Shown here in pieces: positions 27,993 to 36,979 of a stretch of DNA of 64,000 nucleotides (position 1 is the first letter of the stretch; every line of letters starts with the position of its first letter). The position numbers were made by a program, and so were the translations under genes. Below the pieces are notes generated by a model, which did no database searches, was not told the DNA's origin, and saw nothing but the letters and a program-made list of their open reading frames with translations. The stretch is from contig NZ_UNOZ01000040.1 of the NCBI RefSeq assembly GCF_900536025.1, forward strand, positions 30,099 to 94,098, given 5' to 3'. This DNA comes from Pseudomonas reidholzensis. Its GTDB lineage: Bacteria; Pseudomonadota; Gammaproteobacteria; Pseudomonadales; Pseudomonadaceae.

Positions 27993-29135
27993 ATGCCGTT
28001 GCCGCCGCTGAAAGACCAGTTCGCCGCCCTGATCGCCGCACCCTCGGTCAGTTGCACCCAGCCCGCGCTGGACCAGTCCAACCGTCAGGTCATCGAGCTG
28101 TTGGCCGGCTGGCTCGGCGATCTGGGCTTCAAGTGCGATATCCAGCAGGTCACCCCCGGCAAGTTCAACCTGCTGGCGAGCCGTGGCAGTGGCCCCGGCG
28201 GCCTGGTCCTGGCCGGGCACAGCGACACTGTGCCCTACGACCCGCAGCTGTGGCAGACCGACCCGCTGAAACTCACCGAAGTCGGTGATCGCTGGGTCGG
28301 CCTGGGCAGCTGCGACATGAAGGGCTTCTTTGCCCTGATCATCGAGGCAGTGCTGCCGCTGCTCGAGCACGATTTCAAGCAGCCGCTGCTGATCCTCGCC
28401 ACCTGTGACGAAGAAAGCTCGATGTCCGGCGCCCGTGCCCTGGCCGAAGCCGGCCAGCCGCTCGGCCGCGCCGCGGTGATCGGCGAGCCGACCGGGCTCA
28501 AGCCGATCCGCATGCACAAGGGCATCCTCATGGAGCGCATCGAGATTCTCGGGCGCAGTGGCCATTCGTCGGATCCGAGCCTGGGCCGCAGCGCCATGGA
28601 GGCCATGCACGCGGTGATGGGCGAGATGATCGCCCTGCGCGGGCAATGGCAGCAGACCTACCGCAACCCGCAGTTCAGCGTGCCGACGCCGACGATGAAC
28701 TTCGGCTGCATCCATGGCGGCGACAACCCCAACCGCATCTGCGGCCAGTGCGCGCTGGAGTTCGACCTGCGGCCTTTGCCCGGGATGGACCCGGAGCAAC
28801 TGCGCGCGGCGATCCGCGAGAAGCTGGTACCGCTGGCCGAACTGCACGACGTGAGCATCGACTACAAGCCGCTGTTCCCCGAAGTGCCACCGTTCGAGCA
28901 GGCCGCCGACGCCGAACTGGTGCAGGTGGCCGAGCGGCTCACCGGGCACCGCGCCGAAGCGGTGGCGTTTGGCACCGAAGCGCCGTACCTGCAACAACTC
29001 GGCTGCGAGACCATCGTGCTCGGCCCGGGCGACATCGCCTGCGCCCACCAACCGGGTGAATACCTGGAAATGTCACGTATCGAGCCTACCGTGCGTCTAT
29101 TGCGTGACCTGATCAGGCACTATTGCCTGAGCTAA
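27993..29135 (+). CDS. argE: Acetylornithine deacetylase
   Basis: 380 aa, M20-family metallohydrolase releasing ornithine from N-acetylornithine. Metal-site motifs: LAGHSDTVPYD, GLGSCDMKGFFA, ATCDEESSMSGA (catalytic Glu) and IGEPTGLKPI, with the C-terminal AFGTEAPYLQQLG and metal-binding His in CAHQPGEYLE. ATG 27993 with GAGGAG upstream. Followed by argA, so two arginine-pathway genes are adjacent. Pseudomonads mostly recycle acetyl groups with ArgJ, so the hydrolase may be an auxiliary route or use a related substrate. Confidence 0.9.
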   Translation: MPLPPLKDQFAALIAAPSVSCTQPALDQSNRQVIELLAGWLGDLGFKCDIQQVTPGKFNLLASRGSGPGGLVLAGHSDTVPYDPQLWQTDPLKLTEVGDRWVGLGSCDMKGFFALIIEAVLPLLEHDFKQPLLILATCDEESSMSGARALAEAGQPLGRAAVIGEPTGLKPIRMHKGILMERIEILGRSGHSSDPSLGRSAMEAMHAVMGEMIALRGQWQQTYRNPQFSVPTPTMNFGCIHGGDNPNRICGQCALEFDLRPLPGMDPEQLRAAIREKLVPLAELHDVSIDYKPLFPEVPPFEQAADAELVQVAERLTGHRAEAVAFGTEAPYLQQLGCETIVLGPGDIACAHQPGEYLEMSRIEPTVRLLRDLIRHYCLS

Positions 29136-29261
29136 ACGTCCATTGAGCTGATTCGTTCCTGCCTAGAGGAGAGTGCGCGTGACCGCAAGCCTGTTCCGAC
29201 GATGACTTTCGAACGTTGTGCGCCTTGACCGTTCTCCGTCCACTTATCCACAGGCCCTGTC

Positions 29262-30560
29262 ATGCCCGACTACGTCAACTGGCTCCGCCATGCGTCTCCG
29301 TACATCAACGCCCACCGTGACTGCACCTTCGTGGTCATGCTGCCGGGCGATGGGGTAGAACACCCCAACTTCGGCAATATCGTCCACGACCTGGTGCTGC
29401 TGCACAGCCTTGGCGTGCGCCTGGTGCTGGTCCATGGCTCGCGTCCGCAGATCGAAAGCCGTCTGTCGGCGCGCGGCCTCACCCCGCACTACCACCGCGG
29501 CATGCGCATCACCGACGCCGCCACCCTGGACTGCGTGATCGATGCGGTCGGCGCCCTGCGCGTGGCCATCGAAGCGCGCCTGTCGATGGACATGGCCGCC
29601 TCGCCAATGCAGGGCTCGCGCCTGCGCGTGGCCTCCGGCAACCTGGTCACCGCGCGGCCGATCGGCGTGCTCGAAGGGGTCGACTATCACCACACCGGCG
29701 AAGTGCGCCGGGTCGACCGCAAAGGCATCAGCCGCCTGCTCGACGAACGTTCGATCGTGCTGTTGTCGCCGCTGGGCTACTCGCCCACCGGTGAGATCTT
29801 CAACCTGGCCTGCGAAGATGTGGCCACCCGCGCCGCCATCGATCTGAGCGCCGACAAGCTGTTGCTGTTCGGTGCCGAGCAGGGGCTTCTGGACGAAAAC
29901 GGCCGCTTGGTTCGCGAGTTGCGCCCTCAGCAAGTGGCGCCGCACTTGCAGCGCCTGGGTACCGATTACCAGGGTGAGCTGCTGGATGCCGCGGCCGAGG
30001 CCTGCAAAGGCGGCGTCGCACGCAGCCATATCGTTAGCTACGCCGAGGATGGGGCGTTGCTCACCGAACTGTTCACCCGTGACGGGGGCGGTACCCTGGT
30101 GGCCCAGGAGCAGTTCGAGATCGTCCGTGAGGCGACCATTGAAGACGTTGGTGGCTTGCTCGAGCTGATCAGCCCGCTGGAAGAGCAGGGCATTCTCGTG
30201 CGTCGTTCGCGCGAGGTGCTGGAGCGCGAGATCGAGCAGTTCAGTGTGGTCGAGCGCGACGGGATGATCATCGCCTGTGCGGCGCTGTACCCGATTGCCG
30301 ATTCCGAGGCGGGGGAGTTGGCGTGCCTGGCGGTCAACCCGGAGTACCGGCATGGTGGCCGCGGCGATGACCTGCTGGAGCGGATCGAGTCGCGGGCACG
30401 GACCTTGGGCTTGAAGACCCTGTTCGTGCTCACCACGCGCACTGCGCACTGGTTCCGTGAGCGTGGCTTCGAGCCTAGCGGGGTCGAGCGACTGCCGGCA
30501 GCGCGGGCTTCGCTGTACAACTTCCAGCGTAATTCGAAGATCTTCGAAAAGTCGATCTGA
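29262..30560 (+). CDS. argA: N-acetylglutamate synthase (amino-acid acetyltransferase)
   Basis: 432 aa, first step of arginine synthesis. N-terminal amino-acid-kinase-like domain (GLAVLVHGSRP-type segment LVLVHGSRPQIESRLSARG, RITDAATLDCVIDAVGALR) that normally carries arginine feedback inhibition, and C-terminal GNAT acetyltransferase (EQGILVRRSREVLEREIEQF, CLAVNPEYRHGGRGDDLLER, TTRTAHWFRERGFEPSG). Starts at ATG 29262, 126 bp after argE. A REP pair and a terminator follow. Confidence 0.95.
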   Translation: MPDYVNWLRHASPYINAHRDCTFVVMLPGDGVEHPNFGNIVHDLVLLHSLGVRLVLVHGSRPQIESRLSARGLTPHYHRGMRITDAATLDCVIDAVGALRVAIEARLSMDMAASPMQGSRLRVASGNLVTARPIGVLEGVDYHHTGEVRRVDRKGISRLLDERSIVLLSPLGYSPTGEIFNLACEDVATRAAIDLSADKLLLFGAEQGLLDENGRLVRELRPQQVAPHLQRLGTDYQGELLDAAAEACKGGVARSHIVSYAEDGALLTELFTRDGGGTLVAQEQFEIVREATIEDVGGLLELISPLEEQGILVRRSREVLEREIEQFSVVERDGMIIACAALYPIADSEAGELACLAVNPEYRHGGRGDDLLERIESRARTLGLKTLFVLTTRTAHWFRERGFEPSGVERLPAARASLYNFQRNSKIFEKSI

Positions 30561-30577
30561 GCGAGGGTGTCGGTGCT

Positions 30578-30655
30578 GGCCTCATCGCGGGTAAACCCGC
30601 TCCTACAGGGGCTGCGTAAACCTCTGTGGGAGCGGGTTTACCCGCGAAGAGGCCG
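30578..30655. repeat. REP pair, CGCGGGTAAACCCGCTCC type
   Basis: GGCCTCATCGCGGGTAAACC and the inverted GGTTTACCCGCGAAGAGGCC, well conserved on both sides, in the gap between the convergent argA and spuI. Confidence 0.88.
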
Positions 30656-30682
30656 GGCCAGGCACCGCCAACCGCACAATGA

Positions 30683-30710
30683 AAAACGCCGTCTGAGAAG
30701 ACGGCGTTTT
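30683..30710. terminator. Bidirectional terminator between argA and spuI
   Basis: Perfect 12-bp stem AAAACGCCGTCT / AGACGGCGTTTT with a 4-nt loop. A-tract and T-tract lie on both sides, so it can work on either strand. It ends 4 bp before the spuI stop. Confidence 0.92.
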
Positions 30711-30713
30711 CAG

Positions 30714-32090
30714 TTACACGGTGTGCAGGTACCAGTTGTACTCGAGGTCGGAGATCGAGTGTTCGAACTCCTCCAGCTCGCTTTCCTTGCACGCGACAAA
30801 GATGTCGATGTACTTCGGATCGATGTACTTGTTGAGGATCTCGCTGTCGTCCAGCTCGCGCAGTGCATCGCGCAGGTTGTTCGGCAGGCTTTGCTCCATC
30901 TGCTCGTAAGTGTTGCCTTCGATCGGGGCACCCGGCTCGATCTGGTTGGTCAGGCCGTGGTGAACACCGGCCAGCACCGCCGCCATCATCAGGTACGGGT
31001 TGGCGTCGGCACCCGCCACGCGGTGCTCCAGGCGTACGGCGTCCGGCGAACCGGTCGGTACACGCAAGGCCACGGTGCGGTTGTCCAGGCCCCAGCTCGG
31101 CGAGTTGGGCACGTAGAACTGAGCGCCAAAACGGCGGTACGAGTTGACGTTCGGGCAGAGGAACGCCATCGACGCGGGCAGGGTCTCGAGCACACCGCCG
31201 ATCGCGTGACGTAGCGCGGCGTTCTGCTCGGGATCCTCGCTGGTGAAGATGTTGTTGCCATCTTTGTCCAGCACGGAAATGTGTACATGCAGGCCGTTGC
31301 CTGCCTGGCCCGGGTAGGGCTTGGCCATGAACGTGGTGTCCATTTCATGGTCGTAGGCGATGTTCTTGATCAACCGCTTGAGCAGCACGGCGTAGTCACA
31401 CGCCTTGAGCGGGTCGGCGACGTGGTGCAGGTTGACTTCGAACTGCGCCGGGGCGCTTTCCTTGACGATGGCGTCTGCCGGGATGCCCTGTTCCTTGGCA
31501 CCTTCGAGGATGTCCTGCAGGCAGTCGGCGTATTCGTCGAGGTCGTCGATCAGGTAGACCTGGGTCGATTGCGGACGTTTGCCGGAGATCGGCGAGCGCG
31601 GCGGCTGCGGACGGCCGTTCACGTTCTCCTGGTCGATCAGGTAGAACTCCAGCTCGAACGCGGCGCAGATGGTCAGGCCGAGGTCGTCGAACTTGCTCAC
31701 CACCTGGCGCAGCACCTCGCGCGGATCGGCGAAGAACGGCTCGCCTTCGATCTCGTGCATGGTCATCAGCAGCTGGGCGGTCGGGCGCTTTTGCCAGGGC
31801 TCGTTGCAGAGGGTGTCGGGGATCGGATAGCAGATGCGGTCCGCATCGCCGATGTCCAGACCGAGGCCCGTGCTCTCAACGGTCGAGCCGTTGATGTCGA
31901 GGGCGAAGAGGGAGGCCGGCAGGTTGATGCCTTTCTCGTAAACCTTGTGGAGGCTGGTGCGCTCAATGCGCTTGCCGCGCACCACACCATTCATATCTGC
32001 AATCAGAAGGTCAACGTAGAGAACCTCAGGATGTTCCTTAAGGAACGCGTTCGCTTCGTTAAGCTGAACGGCACGCGGGGGTACCGACAT
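30714..32090 (-). CDS. spuI: Gamma-glutamylpolyamine synthetase (glutamine synthetase-like) SpuI
   Basis: 458 aa, GS type I fold. Adds glutamate to putrescine or related polyamines using ATP, opening the gamma-glutamylation route. Key blocks: catalytic-site AAFELEFYLID, APAQFEVNLHH, AGNGLHVHISVLDKDGNN and NPYLMMAAVLAG. The adenylylation-loop tyrosine region of true GlnA is absent. Divergent from spuB with 682 bp between them, beside a full polyamine uptake and transamination operon. In P. aeruginosa spuI is likewise divergent from the spuABCDEFGH cluster. Confidence 0.9.
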   Translation of the reverse strand: MSVPPRAVQLNEANAFLKEHPEVLYVDLLIADMNGVVRGKRIERTSLHKVYEKGINLPASLFALDINGSTVESTGLGLDIGDADRICYPIPDTLCNEPWQKRPTAQLLMTMHEIEGEPFFADPREVLRQVVSKFDDLGLTICAAFELEFYLIDQENVNGRPQPPRSPISGKRPQSTQVYLIDDLDEYADCLQDILEGAKEQGIPADAIVKESAPAQFEVNLHHVADPLKACDYAVLLKRLIKNIAYDHEMDTTFMAKPYPGQAGNGLHVHISVLDKDGNNIFTSEDPEQNAALRHAIGGVLETLPASMAFLCPNVNSYRRFGAQFYVPNSPSWGLDNRTVALRVPTGSPDAVRLEHRVAGADANPYLMMAAVLAGVHHGLTNQIEPGAPIEGNTYEQMEQSLPNNLRDALRELDDSEILNKYIDPKYIDIFVACKESELEEFEHSISDLEYNWYLHTV

Positions 32091-32772
32091 GATGCAACAC
32101 CTTTGTTGTTAAAAATATCAATCAAGGGGGGCTTGCAGTTCCAGTCAATCTGAAAGACATACTGAAGTCAAGCCAACCCCATGATGCCCTGAAATGGCAC
32201 ATCGACGGCCGATTTGCTGCATATCGGGGCGTGCCATTATCCGCTATTTTCCCGCGGAAGGGTGATCGGCGACGGGCTGTGTTTTATTTTTTACGGAGAT
32301 GTTGTGTAAAAAAATGAACAAGGCTAAGCTCGGCCTCAACCCAGAACACAATAATACGAGGGTCACATGGTCCGCTTGCCGCGACCTGCAAGTGCTGCCT
32401 GCGCAGTGCCTTCAGGTACTCTTTCCGTTCGCCGCAGGGTCTTCGCACACAGCATCGCTGGCGTGGATGACCTGGCCGCAATAATTGACGGACGGCCCGG
32501 CCCATACGCCTCATGTAGCAGTTTACTGCACGCCTTTCGCTTCACCTGCCCTTCGAATGCTTCATGGTCACATGCCTTGCGTATGTTGCCAGCGACGTCC
32601 TGCGCCCGGGCTTTTGCACTGCGCGGTTTTGCATTGCCAGGCCACTCCATCCAGAATCAAAGCGCGGGTCTGCCGCGGCCCTTGCGGCCGGCCAGCCCTT
32701 GCCTTGATCGACGCCAGGCGTCAGCAGCGCCCGACTCATCCCAGCCGGGCCACCTTACCTCCTGAGGTATTT
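32091..32772. other. Long spuI-spuB intergenic region
   Basis: 682 bp with no convincing gene. The left 250 bp are AT-richer and probably hold both divergent promoters. An inverted repeat, AATGGCAC (32193-32200) and GTGCCATT (32231-32238), encloses a second one (CCGAT/ATCGG) and could be a regulator site. Short open frames exist on both strands (for example plus 32367-32765), but they lack start signals and family features. spuA, which precedes spuB in P. aeruginosa, is not here. Confidence 0.55.
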
Positions 32773-34131
32773 ATGAGTAACAACCTCGACCAGCTCACCG
32801 ATTGGTTGAAAGAGCACAAGATCACCGAAGTGGAATGCCTGATCAGCGACCTGACGGGCATCACCCGCGGCAAGATCTCGCCGACCAACAAGTTCATCGC
32901 CGAAAAGGGCATGCGCCTGCCGGAGAGCGTGCTGCTGCAGACCGTGACCGGCGACTACGTCGACGATGACATCTATTACGAACTGCTCGACCCGGCCGAC
33001 ATCGACATGATCTGCCGCCCCGACGAGAACGCGGTGTTTCTCGTGCCATGGGCCATCGAGCCAACCGCACAGGTGATCCACGACACCTACGACAAGAAGG
33101 GCAACCCGGTCGAACTGTCGCCGCGCAACGTCCTCAAGAAGGTCCTCAAACTCTACGCCGACAAAGGCTGGCAGCCGATCGTGGCGCCGGAGATGGAGTT
33201 TTACCTGACCAAGCGCAGCGAAGACCCGGACTTCCCGCTGCAGCCGCCGGTCGGCCGCTCGGGCCGCCCCGAGACCGGCCGTCAGTCGTTCTCGATCGAG
33301 GCCGCCAACGAATTCGACCCGCTGTTCGAAGACGTCTACGACTGGTGCGAACTGCAGCGTCTGGACCTCGACACGCTGATCCACGAAGACGGCACCGCGC
33401 AGATGGAGATCAACTTCCGTCATGGCGACGCGCTGCACCTGGCCGACCAGATCCTGGTGTTCAAGCGCACCATGCGCGAGGCGGCGCTCAAGCACAATGT
33501 CGCCGCCACGTTCATGGCCAAGCCGATGACCGGCGAGCCGGGCAGCGCCATGCACCTGCACCAGAGTGTGGTCGACGCGCGCACCGGCAAGAACATCTTC
33601 TCCAATGCCGACGGCAGCATGAGCGAGCTGTTCCTCAACCACATCGGCGGCCTGCAGAAGTACATTCCTTATGTACTGCCGCTGTTCGCACCGAACGTCA
33701 ACTCGTTCCGCCGCTTCCTGCCCGACACCTCGGCGCCGGTCAACGTCGAGTGGGGCGAAGAGAATCGCACCGTCGGCCTGCGCGTACCGGATGCCGGGCC
33801 GCAGAACCGTCGCGTCGAGAACCGCCTGCCGGGCGCCGACGCCAACCCTTACCTGGCGATCGCCGCGAGCCTGCTGTGCGGCTATATCGGCATGGTCGAG
33901 TGCATCAACCCCAGTGCGCCGGTCCAGGGCCGCGGCTACGAGCGACGCAACCTGCGCCTGCCGCTGACCCTTGAAGACGCCCTCGAGCGGATGGAAAACT
34001 GCCAGGACCTCGAGCAGTACCTGGGCAAGAAATTCATCGCCGGCTACGTCGCCACCAAACGCGCCGAGCATGAAAACTTCAAACGGGTAATCAGTTCCTG
34101 GGAGCGTGAGTTCCTGCTGTTTGCCGTCTGA
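32773..34131 (+). CDS. spuB: Gamma-glutamylpolyamine synthetase (glutamine synthetase-like) SpuB
   Basis: 452 aa from the ATG at 32773 (MSNNLDQLTDWLKEHKITEV), with CTGAGG 7-12 bp upstream; an open frame to 32485 is non-coding extension. GS-fold motifs: APEMEFYLTK, AQMEINFRHGD, GSAMHLHQSVVDARTGKNIF and GADANPYLAIAASLL. Paralogue of spuI; the pair may divide substrates such as putrescine and diaminopropane. Followed by spuC after 49 bp and then the importer genes, implying a catabolic operon. Confidence 0.9.
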   Translation: MSNNLDQLTDWLKEHKITEVECLISDLTGITRGKISPTNKFIAEKGMRLPESVLLQTVTGDYVDDDIYYELLDPADIDMICRPDENAVFLVPWAIEPTAQVIHDTYDKKGNPVELSPRNVLKKVLKLYADKGWQPIVAPEMEFYLTKRSEDPDFPLQPPVGRSGRPETGRQSFSIEAANEFDPLFEDVYDWCELQRLDLDTLIHEDGTAQMEINFRHGDALHLADQILVFKRTMREAALKHNVAATFMAKPMTGEPGSAMHLHQSVVDARTGKNIFSNADGSMSELFLNHIGGLQKYIPYVLPLFAPNVNSFRRFLPDTSAPVNVEWGEENRTVGLRVPDAGPQNRRVENRLPGADANPYLAIAASLLCGYIGMVECINPSAPVQGRGYERRNLRLPLTLEDALERMENCQDLEQYLGKKFIAGYVATKRAEHENFKRVISSWEREFLLFAV

Positions 34132-34180
34132 ATAAACCCTGGGCCCGCAGGAGCGCGGCTGTCGGATAACGGAGAAGCAC

Positions 34181-35542
34181 ATGAGCGTCAACAACCCGCA
34201 AACCCGTGAATGGCAAACCCTGAGCGGTGAGCACCACCTGGCACCTTTCAGCGACTACAAGCAGCTGAAAGAGAAGGGCCCGCGCATCATCACCAAGGCC
34301 CAGGGCGTGCATTTGTGGGACAGCGAGGGGCACAAGATCCTCGACGGCATGGCGGGCTTGTGGTGCGTGGCGGTCGGTTATGGCCGTGAAGAGCTGGTGC
34401 AGGCGGCCGAGAAGCAGATGCGCGAGCTGCCGTACTACAACCTGTTCTTCCAGACCGCCCACCCGCCCGCGTTGGAGCTGGCCAAGGCGATCACCGACGT
34501 CGCGCCCACCGGCATGAGCCATGTGTTCTTCACCGGCTCCGGCTCCGAGGGCAACGACACCGTGCTGCGCATGGTCCGCCACTACTGGGCGCTCAAGGGC
34601 AAACCGCACAAACAGACGATCATCGGCCGGGTCAACGGTTACCACGGCTCCACCGTGGCGGGCGCGAGCCTGGGCGGCATGAGCGGCATGCACGAGCAGG
34701 GCGGCTTGCCGATCCCCGGCATCGTGCACATCCCGCAGCCGTACTGGTTCGGTGAAGGCGGCGAGATGAGCCCGGACGACTTCGGCGTGTGGGCGGCCGA
34801 GCAGCTTGAGAAGAAGATTCTCGAGGTCGGCGAAGACAACGTCGCTGCGTTCATTGCCGAGCCGATCCAGGGCGCGGGCGGGGTGATCATCCCGCCGGAC
34901 AGCTACTGGCCGAAGATCAAGGAGATCCTTGCCAAGTACGACATCCTGTTCGTCGCCGACGAAGTGATCTGCGGTTTCGGCCGTACCGGCGAGTGGTTCG
35001 GCTCCGACTACTACGACCTCAAGCCCGACCTGATGACCATCGCCAAGGGCCTTACCTCCGGTTACATCCCCATGGGCGGTGTGATCGTGCGTGACAGCGT
35101 GGCCAAGGTGATCAGCGAAGGCGGCGACTTCAACCACGGCTTCACCTACTCCGGCCACCCGGTGGCGGCGGCGGTCGGCCTTGAAAACCTGCGTCTGCTG
35201 CGTGATGAAAAGATTGTCGAGCGCGCCAGGACAGAAGCGGCACCGTATTTGCAAAAGCGTCTACGTGAGCTGCAGGACCACCCATTGGTGGGCGAAGTGC
35301 GCGGCCTGGGCCTGCTCGGCGCGATCGAGCTGGTCAAGGACAAGGCCACCCGCAGCCGTTATGAAGGCAAGGGCGTGGGCATGATCTGCCGCAACTTCTG
35401 CTTCGACAACGGCCTGATCATGCGGGCAGTCGGCGACACCATGATCATCGCGCCGCCGCTGGTGATCACGCATGCAGAGATCGACGAGTTGGTGGAAAAG
35501 GCGCGCAAGTGCTTGGACCTGACCTACGAAGCGATTCAATGA
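34181..35542 (+). CDS. spuC: Putrescine/polyamine-pyruvate aminotransferase SpuC
   Basis: 453 aa class III PLP aminotransferase. The PLP lysine is about K289 in TIAKGLTSGYIPMGG; VADEVICGFGRTGEWFG and FFTGSGSEGNDTVLRMVRHY are typical. Transfers amino groups from putrescine to pyruvate in the transaminase route of polyamine use. GGAGAA precedes the ATG at 34181. A strong hairpin separates it from spuD. Confidence 0.93.
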   Translation: MSVNNPQTREWQTLSGEHHLAPFSDYKQLKEKGPRIITKAQGVHLWDSEGHKILDGMAGLWCVAVGYGREELVQAAEKQMRELPYYNLFFQTAHPPALELAKAITDVAPTGMSHVFFTGSGSEGNDTVLRMVRHYWALKGKPHKQTIIGRVNGYHGSTVAGASLGGMSGMHEQGGLPIPGIVHIPQPYWFGEGGEMSPDDFGVWAAEQLEKKILEVGEDNVAAFIAEPIQGAGGVIIPPDSYWPKIKEILAKYDILFVADEVICGFGRTGEWFGSDYYDLKPDLMTIAKGLTSGYIPMGGVIVRDSVAKVISEGGDFNHGFTYSGHPVAAAVGLENLRLLRDEKIVERARTEAAPYLQKRLRELQDHPLVGEVRGLGLLGAIELVKDKATRSRYEGKGVGMICRNFCFDNGLIMRAVGDTMIIAPPLVITHAEIDELVEKARKCLDLTYEAIQ

Positions 35543-35575
35543 CCGCCTGCTAGGCTAGCGTTGTGACATTAAGCG

Positions 35576-35615
35576 GTTACACGGCGCGGGTTTCCTTGAA
35601 ACAGCGCCGTGTAAC
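35576..35615 (+). other. Long intercistronic hairpin, spuC-spuD
   Basis: Perfect 12-bp outer stem GTTACACGGCGC / GCGCCGTGTAAC with an inner stem GTTTC/GAAAC. No T-tract follows, so it is more likely an RNA-stability or processing element than a terminator. It may raise binding-protein mRNA relative to the upstream genes. Confidence 0.65.
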
Positions 35616-35711
35616 TTGCCAGACTAGCGACTGTTTCAGTCGCCCAGCGCTTGCACCATGGGACCTGGCTGCTGAACGGAAGGCTTGATAATAAATTCTG
35701 GAGCATTACGC

Positions 35712-36809
35712 ATGATGAAAATGGGCAAGACGTTGCTGGCCGCCGCCCTGATGGGCGCCATGGCCGGTGCTGTTCACGCTGACGACAAGGTGCTGCACGT
35801 CTACAACTGGTCGGACTACATTGCCCCGGACACCGTGGCCAAGTTCGAAAAGCAGACCGGCATCAAAGTGGTCTACGACGTTTTCGACAGCAACGAAACC
35901 CTGGAAGCCAAGCTGCTGGCCGGCAAGTCGGGCTATGACATCGTCGTGCCGTCGAACAACTTCCTGGCCAAGCAGATCAAGGCCGGCGTCTACCAGGAAC
36001 TGGACCGCTCCAAGCTGCCCAACTGGAAGAACCTCGACGAAGACCTGCTCAAGGCCGTCGGCGACGCCAGTGACCAGGGCAACAAGCACGCCTTCCCGTA
36101 CATGTGGGGCTCCATCGGCATCGGCTACAACCCGGAGAAGGTCAAGGCGGCGCTGGGCGTCGACAAGATCGACTCGTGGGACGTGGTGTTCAAGCCTGAG
36201 AACATCGCCAAGCTCAAGAGCTGCGGCGTGAGCTTCCTCGACGCCCCGACCGAAATGATTCCGGCCGCCTTGCACTACCTGGGCAAGCCGACCAACAGCA
36301 AGAGCAAAGAAGACCTGAAGGCCGCCGAGGACCTGTTCCTGAGCATTCGTCCTTCGGTGGGCTACTTCCACTCCTCCAAGTACATCTCGGACCTGGCCAA
36401 CGGCAACATCTGCGTCGCCGTCGGTTACTCGGGTGACCTGGAGCAGTCCAAGGCCCGTGCCCACGAGGCCGGTGACAAGGTCAAGCTGGCCTACACCATC
36501 CCCAAAGAAGGCGCCGGTACCTTCTACGACATGGTCGCCATCCCCAAGGATGCCACCAACCTCGACGCCGCCTACCAGTTCATGAACTACCTGCTGCAGC
36601 CGGAAGTGATGGCTGAGATCACCAACGCCGTGCGCTTCCCGAACGGCAACAAGGCGGCCACGCCGCTGGTGGACAAAGACATCACCGGCGACCCGAGCAT
36701 CTACCCCTCGGATGCCGTGAAGAAGCAGCTGTACGCGATCAGCGATCTCGACGCCGCCACCCTGCGTCTGATCACCCGCAGCTGGACGAAAATCAAGTCG
36801 GGCAAGTAA
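35712..36809 (+). CDS. spuD: Polyamine ABC transporter periplasmic binding protein SpuD
   Basis: 365 aa from the ATG at 35712 (MMKMGKTLLAAALMGAMAGA), cleaved after VHA. The mature start DDKVLHVYNWSDYIAPDTVA is the PotF/SpuD signature; VVYDVFDSNETLEAKLLAGK, FLDAPTEMIPAALHYLG and GICVAVGYSGD-like NICVAVGYSGDLEQ are binding-cleft regions. In P. aeruginosa SpuD favours putrescine. The next gene is a close paralogue. Confidence 0.93.
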   Translation: MMKMGKTLLAAALMGAMAGAVHADDKVLHVYNWSDYIAPDTVAKFEKQTGIKVVYDVFDSNETLEAKLLAGKSGYDIVVPSNNFLAKQIKAGVYQELDRSKLPNWKNLDEDLLKAVGDASDQGNKHAFPYMWGSIGIGYNPEKVKAALGVDKIDSWDVVFKPENIAKLKSCGVSFLDAPTEMIPAALHYLGKPTNSKSKEDLKAAEDLFLSIRPSVGYFHSSKYISDLANGNICVAVGYSGDLEQSKARAHEAGDKVKLAYTIPKEGAGTFYDMVAIPKDATNLDAAYQFMNYLLQPEVMAEITNAVRFPNGNKAATPLVDKDITGDPSIYPSDAVKKQLYAISDLDAATLRLITRSWTKIKSGK

Positions 36810-36979
36810 GCCTGTTCTGAAGCGCTCTGGGTCGGGGTTCTCCGGCCCAGTAGCGGGATACGGCAAATAAGTTTGCGGCATCGCGGCTGCAACGGTAAGT
36901 TGCGCGCCGGTTTTACGTGTACGGCAGGCCCTGTGGCCTGTTTCCGTCACCGAATGCACTGATTGTGAGGACCACCCAC

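Noticed and set aside
32160..32250. Sigma54 promoter in the spuI-spuB region
   Set aside because: TGGCAC motifs occur on both strands, but GC does not fall at the required -12 distance.
32485..32772. 95-residue N-terminal extension of SpuB
   Set aside because: Cys/Pro/Arg-rich, unlike GS; the ATG at 32773 has a ribosome-binding site and gives the family length.
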